From NCBI GenBank assembly GCA_001574975.1, contig KQ965921.1, positions 2,773 to 16,471 of the forward strand: 13,699 nt of DNA, read 5' to 3'. Shown piece after piece: positions 1-8,460 of the stretch. Position numbers and translations under genes: made by a program. The stretch is from Gonapodya prolifera JEL478. Its lineage: Eukaryota; Monoblepharomycota; Monoblepharidomycetes; Monoblepharidales; Gonapodyaceae. A model generated the notes under the pieces. It had not been told where the DNA came from. It saw only the letters and a list, made by a program, of their open reading frames with translations, and searched no databases. Each line of letters starts with the position of its first letter. Position 1 is the stretch's first letter.

Positions 1-66
1 GAGGGTGGGGATGATGACGAGAGTGACAGCAAGGATGATGAGGACGAGAGCAAAAACAACAGTTAG
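1..66 (+). CDS. Partial 3' end of an acidic reading frame (hypothetical)
   Basis: Frame 1 is open from the first base to a TAG at 64-66. It encodes about 21 residues made almost wholly of Asp, Glu, Ser, Lys and Gly (for example GGDDDESDSKDDEDES). Such charged tails are common at the C-termini of nuclear or chaperone-like eukaryotic proteins, but no domain is visible. The frame simply runs off the window edge, so it could equally be a low-complexity stretch in non-coding or transposon DNA. No function can be assigned. Confidence 0.3.
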   Translation, partial: EGGDDDESDSKDDEDESKNNS

Positions 67-1348
67 TTCATTAGTTTACTTTGACGTGGCTGTTCTTATT
101 TGAATTTGTTTCATTTTATAAAGACACTCCAAAGCCCAAATCCCTGATGCGCCCTGCCAGACCTCCCGCCCCTGCAGCCAGGCAAGCCCCCTGTCGGCGC
201 ACAGACAAGACTGACCCAGGTTTCTACACTCTCTCACTTCTATGCTCACTGCATGGTCTCTTATTACTGCCTTTATTTGACTAGAACCTAACCCAAAGCA
301 TCCATGCCATACACCAACACGCAGGGCAAACTGGCATGGTCGTGGATCTACAAGTGGGAGGGGGGGAGGTAATGCAAGAGGGATCTCTTGTGGGAGTAGT
401 GGGGGAAGGGGGAGTTCAAGTGGGGTGGAGCCCAGAAAGGGTCGGAGCGCTGGGTCTTCATAANATTAAGGGACATATCATGGCATTGTTCTTTGAAGAA
501 ATTAACATACTTTTGAGACAAAATGCTCATCTTCAATATTATGGATCTTGGGGTGGGTGGGGGCACTCTCCAGGGTGGGGGGTGTAAAAAACGTGACAAG
601 GGCATGGCAGATGAAGATCCTAACAAGATGCTCTTTCTTGAAACTATACTGTCTTTGTTCTAGATGAGTTTCTCACTTCCCAAGTAAGGGTATTGCTCCC
701 AGTCAATTCCCGCTTTGGCAATAACAGTACGCTGTGTTGTTCATCCACTGTCGATCAATCATTCAGACGTGCCCAACTTGCTTGCACCAACTGAAGAGGA
801 AGCCACTGTGGAATGGGGACACCAGACCTTGGATATGTACTGGAGGTTGCACACACACCAATACTTGTAGACCAGATTTGGGTGATGTGGCCAAGGATGA
901 CATGGAAGTTGATGAAGATTTGCCTTCAACCAGTGGTGAATCTCTTCCCCTGCCTCTATTAGTTCACAAGGGTCAATCTGCTGCCTTGTGCTTCCTCAAA
1001 ATATTTCTCTCTCCGGTTCGGTTTGGGCAACAACCTGCAGTCTTCACCAGACTGAACTACTTTGCCAATTCAACCAGCGCGCCTGGTGGCAAAAGCTCCT
1101 TTAAAGACAGCAAGGGTGCTAGGACCGCACAAACAACGCGGAGTACCTCGGTGCTATGAGTGAGTCATGTCATTTCCATTCTTGCTTCTGGATGAACGTC
1201 GTGTGATGGGGTGTCACCTTAATTTTTTTGGTAGTATAGGATAAAGTTACAGCCTACTACAACCCAGCAGGCGGGGCTTGACACAATAATTGGCAGAGAA
1301 ACAATTTCATTCACTTTGAATAAATCACAGCATTATGATTCACGTTTA
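67..1348. other. Unassigned region, no recognisable gene
   Basis: About 1.3 kb without a gene I can support. A 141-codon plus-strand frame (734-1159) has Cys pairs near its start (CPTC, CTGGC) and an acidic EVDEDLPSTSGES stretch. Another frame over 757-855 also reads plausibly (NLLAPTEEEATVEWG), which could mean a decayed transposon-derived gene or an unrecognised spliced gene. Base 464 is N. I see no terminal repeats, transposase motif or RNA gene. The right end presumably holds the 3' UTR of the minus-strand gene ending at 1349; no canonical AATAAA is evident there on that strand. Confidence 0.4.
356..582 (+). other. G-rich tract with potential G-quadruplex motifs
   Basis: Two clusters of G-runs lie on the plus strand. 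The first has runs at 356-358, 360-366, 392-394, 401-405, 408-412 and 422-425. The last four are separated by loops of 6, 2 and 9 bases. The second is tighter: G4 at 550-553, G3 at 555-557, G5 at 559-563, G3 at 573-575 and G6 at 577-582, with three single-T loops and one 9-base loop. Both satisfy the usual four-run quadruplex pattern. Whether the structure forms or matters is unknown. Confidence 0.6.
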
Positions 1349-4300
1349 TCAGTTACCATCGTCATCATCATTGAGGAACACTCCACCAGACTGGATAAGC
1401 CGGGAAAGTTTTGCATTGGCGTTGACAGCATGGACAGGTATCACTGAAATTACTTTGGTTGAATGCTTGCGACCTAGACACGCTGAATGTTGATACTCAC
1501 TATGAAGTAGGTTGACCATCGCTTCCATCTCATGTTCAATCTCACGCAATAGCCGCCGGAAGTTGAGCGAGTAGAGTGCTGCTACTACCACAAGTGCTAC
1601 TGCAAAAATAGCTTCAGATGCTGCTTGTGCTTGCATGTTTCCAGCTGGGATGAACACGCTCTGTAGAAGAGCAGCAGTTGAAGGGACCGTTGAAAATGGC
1701 CCACTAACACAACCTCGCCGTCTCACCAAAATAAGGTTATCGATCTTGACCAATGCCCCAAGACTGCCAACCAAAGTGTAGTCAGTCGTCACTGGCAAAC
1801 TCTTACTTGAGGTGGAGCTAAGCTCACATGTCTTGCCACGTATTCTCGAGGTAAAGCAAACGATCATCGGCAAAGTTTTCGGTCGCGCGTAGGCCATTAA
1901 CTGCCAAGAATGACCGTGCCACTTTGATGTAATCGTGAATCTAGTATGAAATGGATAAAGGTAACACATGACTGAGACAACGCAACATACTCTTGAATCA
2001 GTATATACTCACTTGATTGTCGACTGGTCGCGTGACCGATTCAAAAGTAACCCCTGTAAAAGAAATCAATGCCTCGTACTACTTCCAGCCGTATCACCGC
2101 GGGATGAAACGAACCAATAGATGCGTTAAAGTATCTGGCGCTTGGGTCACATGAAGCAACTTTACATCCACTGAGGATCGATTCGACGTAAGACGGGCGT
2201 TGTTTGTCTTTTTCTTTTTCGACGGTTTTGCTTACGTTGTCTCCGTTACTGAAGAAATGATATCCATGGAGGTACTTGGGGGGATTTCAACTTTCCCGTG
2301 TCCTGTGACGGTGTTTCGTTGCAGATCCTCAAATGAGTCAATGCTGAGCAAGCACATATGTGACGTCGTGTTGCACTTTTTGACCAAACGCCCAAGGCTC
2401 ACCTTTCTTCCAAATACATCTCAGGGACTCCGTATGTCCAGGTTGATCGATCACCCAAGAGCACCTGTTTTGACAAGTTTGCAACTTGATCTTGGTGTAT
2501 CTATGCCACTCCGCATAACTCGCCTCATATGCCAACACGCGGATCTCTCGGCAGTGGTACTTTCGGCCAGATCCACTGTAGTTTACAATCTATGACTTGT
2601 GTGAGAATCAAGAAGTGGGATCAAGAATTGACTTCCTACCTTGATATACTGTTGGTTAATTGGCAGCCTCATCAATATCGGCACAAGCACCGCGACCGAA
2701 AAGATACCGATGGCAATCAGTGATGTGGAAAAATTAAGCGCCACTTTCCATTGCTGACCACTACGCGGACCATCCTATAGCGTGGTTTGAACATATTCAT
2801 TATGTGACTCCGATCTGTATGATCTACCAAGTCGCAATAAAAGCCCTTCGACAAGCTCACCTGCCCCATATTCGAAGGTAACTTGACGCCATCATCAGTT
2901 TGGAGAAATTCGAGTTGCTCGTCAATCGACAATAGGATCTCATCTGTAACTTTCTTCGGGAGATGGCGAATATACTTTAAGTAGCGAAGCTGCAGGCAAA
3001 ATGAAAGTGAAGTCTTACAGACTCTGTAAAATCGTCATTGGAAGTCTTACTTGTAGTCTGTGAGTGCCTGTGAGCATAGGATAGAACACGAATAGACCTA
3101 GCGCAACAACACAGAGTCCTTCCAGAATTAGAAGAGCCTTGGATTGAACACTTCAGGTTTGTGACGGATATTTGGCAACTTCTACACGAAAGACTCACAT
3201 AAACTGTCAGAAGCTGGGAGCTCGTCGATGCATGAACTTGAAAATAAATGAGAATCAACAGCGGGCAATTATGATTGCGAGACCTTACAATTTGACTCCC
3301 CAACAGCGTTAACATCTGTAAAGGTTCACTTTTTAGGAACGTGGGTGTCAGTTGTTCGAAGACTTTATCGCTTACCAAACAAGCCGCGTCCTATAGTTCT
3401 AACATTATCAACCAAAAATCGCATTCGTCGATCGTCAGATGGAGGTACCCTCTGAAAGTACTTCATGTCTGATGTCGTCGATGTTAGATCAATAACAGAC
3501 GCCATCACAATGCTCTAGTGAAAAATACCTTCCAATAATAAGCTTGCAGCTGATTCCAAAGTGGTGGCGGCAAGTTCATACTGATTCATCGACTTCAAGT
3601 GAGGATGTGACCGTCCAGAAGACGTCGTCACTTCGTCATATATAATGACAGAAGTTGCACCATCGTCCAGGCCACTGTGACCATTGAGATATGGCATAGC
3701 AACGCTGGCAAACCTGTCGTGGTTGACCGACAATTCGTTTTTCCACCTTTGGTACTCCTCAATGTTGCCCTTGCTGGCCCAGTATCCCATGAGACGGGCA
3801 CCTTGACATAATGCTATTCCAATCCGACCAATATCGGTTGTCAAAAGAAACTCGGAAGCAGCATCGTCCACTGTTTAGTGATGGTCAGCGGTACGCTCTA
3901 CGCCTCCCCTTTCACGAATACATACAAGTTGCGAACACCATATTAGAGTATGCCAATGCAAATACGATTGTTGCCCCAATTATCACCATAATGACTTGAA
4001 GGCGACGACTGTAGGTTTGAGGAACGGACTATGGTGATGGTTCAAGTGTCAGTTGCAGTTCAAATCTATAAAAAATCAAACTCACCTTGACTCTTCGAGT
4101 GAATTCCATTCGCATTGCTCTTGCGCGTCGCGCTTCACGGCCTTCGCTTGTGCTTGAACCATGGGAGCTCGTTGCCTTTCTGCTAGATCTCCTTACAGGT
4201 GCCTCAATTGGTGGTAATGGAACCATATTTTCCTCTGGGCGTGCAAGAGATATGTTGTACTTTGAAACATTGGGACCGTGCTGACCATCCTCCGCGACGA

Positions 4301-7300
4301 ATTCCATAGAAGGACTTCTTTCGGGTACTTTCATTTCAAACTGCGCTTCGACGACACTGGGAGAAATCTCAAGCGGAGTACTAAATGCACTAGCATTAGA
4401 CGTGTCTTCGAGCTCTTGATAGATATTGAACAAGTTATCGACAAGGCACGTCATCATTGAAGTCATCAGTCATACCTTCTGCGAGGGATAAAAGGCGCCT
4501 TGCCTCTTCTGCGTCGGTCAACACTACACTGTGAAACTGAGAGTAAAGCCGTAATACCATCTTTGTGAGTTGGAAAGCAATGAAAAGAATAAGCCCATCA
4601 TCAGGTCACATCATTTACTATGCCTCCGACCTTTGACTTTGGGAATCGATCCAAAAGCTTCTTGTAGCTTTCAGAGCACATCATCGTCGACGACGCGATG
4701 CTAGAAAGGTAATTGGGATACAAGAGGTAGTCCCTCGAAGTAGTTGCACGTCGCACAATGGTCCAGAATGCTTTCAGTTGCAATAGCGTTTCGAGGTGGT
4801 GTGCTGTGGAAATCAATCGGCTCTAATCGTGTTGCCGATGATGTATGTACGTAAATCGAAGTCTCGCCTTTTGCGTATTTCTCTTGACTAATACGGAGAT
4901 CACCAGTCAGCTCAACCTTCACTCGAAGAAATTTCAACACAAACCTTAAAACCTCGACATAACTGACAGATAACTCAAGTTAGCGAATGTTTGTCAAGCA
5001 AACACAGACGAAAGCAAACCTTGAAACGTTTAAATCGCTTTTCATCACTTCGCGACTCTGAAAGATAAATGATTGGAATCTACGAAAATGCAGGACTTGC
5101 ATTAGAGTAGAAACTTGCTTTTCGCGATTGCTCTATCTCCTTCTCAGCAGCAAACGCTAAGAACTGAACATCAAATGAAGTTTTCAACGTCAAAATTTTG
5201 AACAAGATCTCCTCCGCCTTTGAGAAAAGTTGTCAGCATAAAACAGTGAAAGCAACGCGAGAAGAGGAGGGAACCTTTTCCGCGTTCGTTTCTTCTGGAT
5301 GTAGCATCATTGTGGTCTCTGCTCCACAAGAAAGGAGATAGAGAGCTGCTTGAATGTGCACATAGCCATCCTTCGGATACTGAAGAAACGCTGCCTCAAA
5401 CATTTCGCGCATTAACAAGAGGGACCGTGGATTTGTTGAGTATCGAACGAAGCGACAAGCGAGCTTGGAGGGTAGAACACAAAAGTGTCAACCGAAAGTG
5501 GTAAGGTCCCATTAGCCTATAATACTAACCTCGACTTCATGTGGTGATTCAAATATTGGAGGCTAGGTGGAGTAATCATAAAGCTCGTTTACAAGTTGCA
5601 AACGAGTAGATAGCCATTCATTTACTCACATCCACGCGTGATCTTTCCGATGTCAATTTCTTAATGTCTTCTGATAGAGTTCCCAACACAGTGCTTGGGT
5701 CATCCGGCATTTCAAAGGCTCTTCCCTTTGGACCAAGCTTAGGAAGAGCTGCGAAGCTAACAACTGCAGTGTCTGCCTCGTGCATTGTTCGAACACGCTT
5801 CTGAAAGCGATCATAGACACGAAGTGTAATCCAACGAAGCACCAGCTTGCTCAAAACAGCGCCACCAACAAATCCGACAACGAGAGCCACACAAAGTAAT
5901 GCGAATGGAATAGTACTGTCCACGGGTGCTGCGATTTCAGAAATAAGTGCAATAACAGCCTTTGCAATCACCATTTCAGTTGACTTTGGGTCTTTGAACC
6001 ACTCATGTTCGATTTAACTCACGGAGAGTGTGGCCGCCATAAAAATGCCGGATCGTATTATCTGCAAAACTTCATTGTGAAACGGCTGCTTGTGTATGAC
6101 CTCCTTCGTCAAAAGCAGGAGACAAGGTACAAGAATAGCCAACTTTGTGACGGAAGAGGAAGCGAACTCCCAGACGAACACAACCGTAAGCTTGATAGCA
6201 AGATAGAGCATATCAGTTCGGCCATTCGACCGGGTCATCACATTCTTGGGACTCTTTGGATTGCCATCAACGTAAATGTACGACAGCGACAATGCGTACG
6301 GAACAAACAACATGAGACCGATCACTGTAAAAATTTCCGAAATCTGTGTCAGATCGTCGTCCAACGAATGGCAAGAAAGTGTCTCACCTGCAAGAATGAA
6401 CGGGATAAGATGCGCGATGGATGAGAAGCAGGTTACGGTGGGGTACAGGGAGATGGCCCCGTTCTCGCAATGTAAGACAACTATGAACACTTCAGCGATA
6501 GCTGGAACAATTGCGTGATAGGTCAGCTTAGTGACAAAGCGCCCCGATATCATGAAGGAATACTCACGAATGTTGAGAATACCAACAGCCAATAGCGTTC
6601 CAGCTCGAAGAACGCTTAACGGAAAAATGTACTTGAACTTTCCGCTCGAGAACGACACTGCGCAGAAAATTACTGTCCCGACAAGAACCGTAACTTGTCG
6701 AAAGAGCTTTGAAACTTGCTGGGATCAGAAGACGTCTTGAGTTGACGTACCTATCCCCATAGCAACACCAAAGAATATGAGAAATTGTTCATACGATTCC
6801 GGTCGGAGAATTAAAGGATTCCAGATGAAGTGTATCCAACTAGGCATTCCAGCGAAGCTAAACGGTCAACGAATTTTGTGCTCAGCTTGAAAGCGAATTT
6901 GCTAACGGGGGATACTTGGAACGTGCCTGTGACCAGGATGCCAGCAATAGTATAGCATTTGCATGTCTTCAAATGCCAGGAGGGGGAAGGCGAGCCTCCA
7001 GTGCATTTCATTTCCTTGATTGAGCAACAGTTGATTTCACGGTGTACTTTTGAAACAATGAGGGGAAATTCACCTGTCACCATGGAGTGTAAGACTTGGA
7101 ATATCGTAAGTTGAAGGCGCGATCGATGTAGATTGGCCTTCTCCCGATCGAGTTTGCGTTTGGCTGCCCAATCCGCCCTGCTGTTACCATTCCCCTGATT
7201 GTTCTCGACTTGACCGCCCACAACATCATTACTGGAGTTGTCCAGCATCTCAGCCGATTCAAGTACAGCTTGCTGCCGAAGCTTCGACTGGGGGAGTTCC

Positions 7301-7341
7301 AACTTCCACGACGACGGATCATCGCTAGATGCGTTCGACAT
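1349..7341 (-). CDS. Tiny-macrocysts (TmcB/TmcC)-like multipass membrane protein, 33 exons
   Basis: Exons: 7341-7074, 7014-6927, 6857-6751, 6672-6568, 6501-6388, 6324-6023, 5959-5630, 5562-5530, 5463-5275, 5217-5119, 5057-5020, 4962-4945, 4882-4851, 4803-4631, 4560-4476, 4414-4086, 4028-3926, 3870-3529, 3468-3376, 3315-3289, 3236-3199, 3137-3051, 2989-2861, 2774-2640, 2589-2539, 2500-2403, 2343-2236, 2170-2115, 2053-2013, 1940-1828, 1763-1727, 1660-1501, 1443-1349. These total 4,023 nt (1,340 aa) with every junction phase compatible. Seen: a polar N-terminus (1-85); about nine hydrophobic helices (about 95-365) with NGRTDMLYL near 261 and HKQPFHNE near 305; a helical-repeat region (about 440-660) with HEVELACRF, YPKDGYVHIQAALYLLSCG and SYKKLLDRFPKSK; an arginine-rich linker; then single TM helices near 780, 980, 1070 and 1275 around probable ectodomains; and a C-terminus with LLHMIP and an Asp run. 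The order (TM block, TPR/HAT-like repeats, late TM helices) matches the Tmc family as I remember it. Its biochemical role is unknown; the Dictyostelium namesakes affect macrocyst formation. The start ATG has GCC before it and no upstream in-frame exon is needed. Least certain junctions: introns 2, 10 and 25. Confidence 0.85.
5058..5118 (-). other. Intron 10 of the Tmc-like gene, apparent GC-AG type
   Basis: The donor reads AAAA|GCAAGT. GCAAGT is the classical core of GC-AG donor sites. The acceptor is TCTTTCAG at 5058. This joins the helical-repeat exon ending in EQSRK in phase 0 to SREVMKSDLN. The nearby GT sites (in GCAAGTTT and GCAAGTCC) are in phase 1, and no phase-1 acceptor is available. 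Confidence 0.6.
6858..6926 (-). other. Intron 2 of the Tmc-like gene, apparent GC-AG type
   Basis: The frame of exon 2 (WRLAFPLLAFEDM) and that of exon 3 (MPSWIHFIWNP) can be joined only by a phase-2 donor. No phase-2 GT exists before the exon-2 frame closes. The sequence AG|GCACGT at 6928-6921 supplies phase 2 with a GC donor, and the acceptor is TTTAG at 6858, preceded by a GTTGAC branch-like motif. The length of 69 bp fits its neighbours. Confidence 0.55.
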
Positions 7342-8194
7342 GGCGACCTTGATCCTTTGGCTGGAGCGATCGCAGCGCTATGATTTTGTTGGGTTACGAG
7401 GGGTGGTCTAAATCCAAACGAATGATAGCATCCTCAGGCAGCCATCATTGATCGAGTCTGGCAGGTTTGCGATATGAAATGAAAGTATGCGCCAGCATTG
7501 TTTTTGGGGTGTCCGCGAAGAAGGCGTCGACATTGCTTCGAAGACCATCTTCAAGTTGAGTGTGGTTGGTACTTTCTATCTTGATTTGAACCCAACGTCC
7601 ATTTGAATCATATCTAACGAGTCATGAGTGAAACGAACACGGAGAGAAGTAACGTGAATGAAAAAGAGAGTTATTATTAAGGACCCAACATAACTTTGAG
7701 TGTATGCAGTTATACAGTTCTAAAGTGCTTCCTGACACGTTTACGGATAACATTCAATTTATTTGGCATTTGGTACTACGAAAAAAGGCGCCGGACTTCG
7801 TTCCTGGAGTAGTCAATGCGCACTTCTATTTGATAATTTCACGATATAAGCTTTACAAACTAGGTGCAAGGGTAAGACAAAGATGCGATTGGACGAATTG
7901 CTCTTCATCTTTGTGAGCCTTAGCATTTGCCTTCCTCGCTGGAGTACGTAATGAGTTACCTTAATGATGGGCAGACTTATTCTGCAAGTGAGTCGCCAAA
8001 CAAGAACACAAGGCAGGCAAAGCGAAATGGGACCCGTTGCAATCGTCTCTCTGCGCTGTGAGCGTGAGACTATAACCGACGAGTGGTGCAGGAAGTCCAT
8101 GCTTGCTTCTCACAGCCCAAGGCACAGCGGGCCGACCGCAGCACCTTTATAAAGTCAGGGGGAATTTCCCCACTGGAAATACGCGCGAGCCAGT
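7342..8194. other. Divergent intergenic region between the Tmc-like and TBC genes
   Basis: About 850 bp separate the start of the minus-strand gene from the proposed start of the plus-strand gene. It must hold both promoters. The only core-promoter-like element found is TTTATAAAG at 8146-8154, a near-palindrome that can be read as TATAAA on both strands. The ORFs here lack recognisable domains. A short minus-strand stretch (7853-7942, ending in TAA) reads as a charged peptide containing KANAKAHKDEEQFVQ after a plausible TACTCCAG acceptor. It could be the last exon of a small gene whose 5' part I could not assemble. Confidence 0.5.
8148..8153 (+). promoter_or_regulatory. TATA-like box upstream of the TBC gene
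   Basis: TATAAA lies 42 bp ahead of an ATG at 8195 that begins a short exon-like stretch with a consensus GTGAGT donor. That spacing suits a TATA box with a very short 5' UTR. The motif is embedded in TTTATAAAG, so it could also act on the minus strand. The call rests on sequence resemblance only. Confidence 0.4.
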
Positions 8195-8214
8195 ATGGAG
8201 TGGGACGAGGTGCG
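8195..8214 (+). CDS. Proposed first exon of the TBC gene (MEWDEVR)
   Basis: ATG at 8195 opens the peptide MEWDEV followed by two bases of an Arg codon, then GTGAGT at 8215-8220. Animal TBC1D5 proteins carry a similar acidic EW-rich motif shortly before their TBC domain, which makes this attractive. Phase-2 acceptors that would restore the main frame lie at 8465, 8549 and 8558. The main frame (open from 8461) has no in-frame ATG until 8707, so an upstream coding exon is expected; its identity is an inference. Confidence 0.4.
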
Positions 8215-8460
8215 GTGAGTGCGGCGCGCGTGCAGCGTGGGCGTCTGCCGCCGACTGACCTGAGATTGGTTTGGATATGATCGTTCTCGATGAACACGAA
8301 TGGGTCGCACTATGATGGCTTTTTTATGGCTGTGTACTGTATGAATGGAATGGAAATCGATGACCGCATGGCTCTGGAATGAAATCGTATCGGACCCTAT
8401 CTCGAATTCCTCGTGGCATGGGACTATGCCGACACCGTCACGGGGCGTCCGTCGTCGTGA

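Noticed and set aside
734-1159. 141-residue ORF with Cys pairs as a zinc-binding protein gene
   Set aside because: The Cys spacing matches no known finger, a competing frame is equally plausible, and no splice or family support was found.
2977-3378. 133-residue minus-strand ORF as a gene
   Set aside because: It runs through several exons in the wrong frame. The spliced reading gives a clear TM helix (ALLILEGLCVVALGLF) instead.
5618-5974. Separate 118-residue membrane protein gene on the minus strand
   Set aside because: Its ATG lies inside intron 6 of the Tmc-like gene. Splicing 6023 to 5959 makes it a continuous exon of the larger protein.
6005-6424. 139-residue plus-strand ORF
   Set aside because: It is the antisense shadow of exons 5 and 6 of the Tmc-like gene and has no domain-like features.
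7853-7942. Last exon of a small charged minus-strand protein
   Set aside because: The peptide looks plausible, but I could not find a phase-consistent upstream exon with a start codon, so it is noted only within the intergenic entry.
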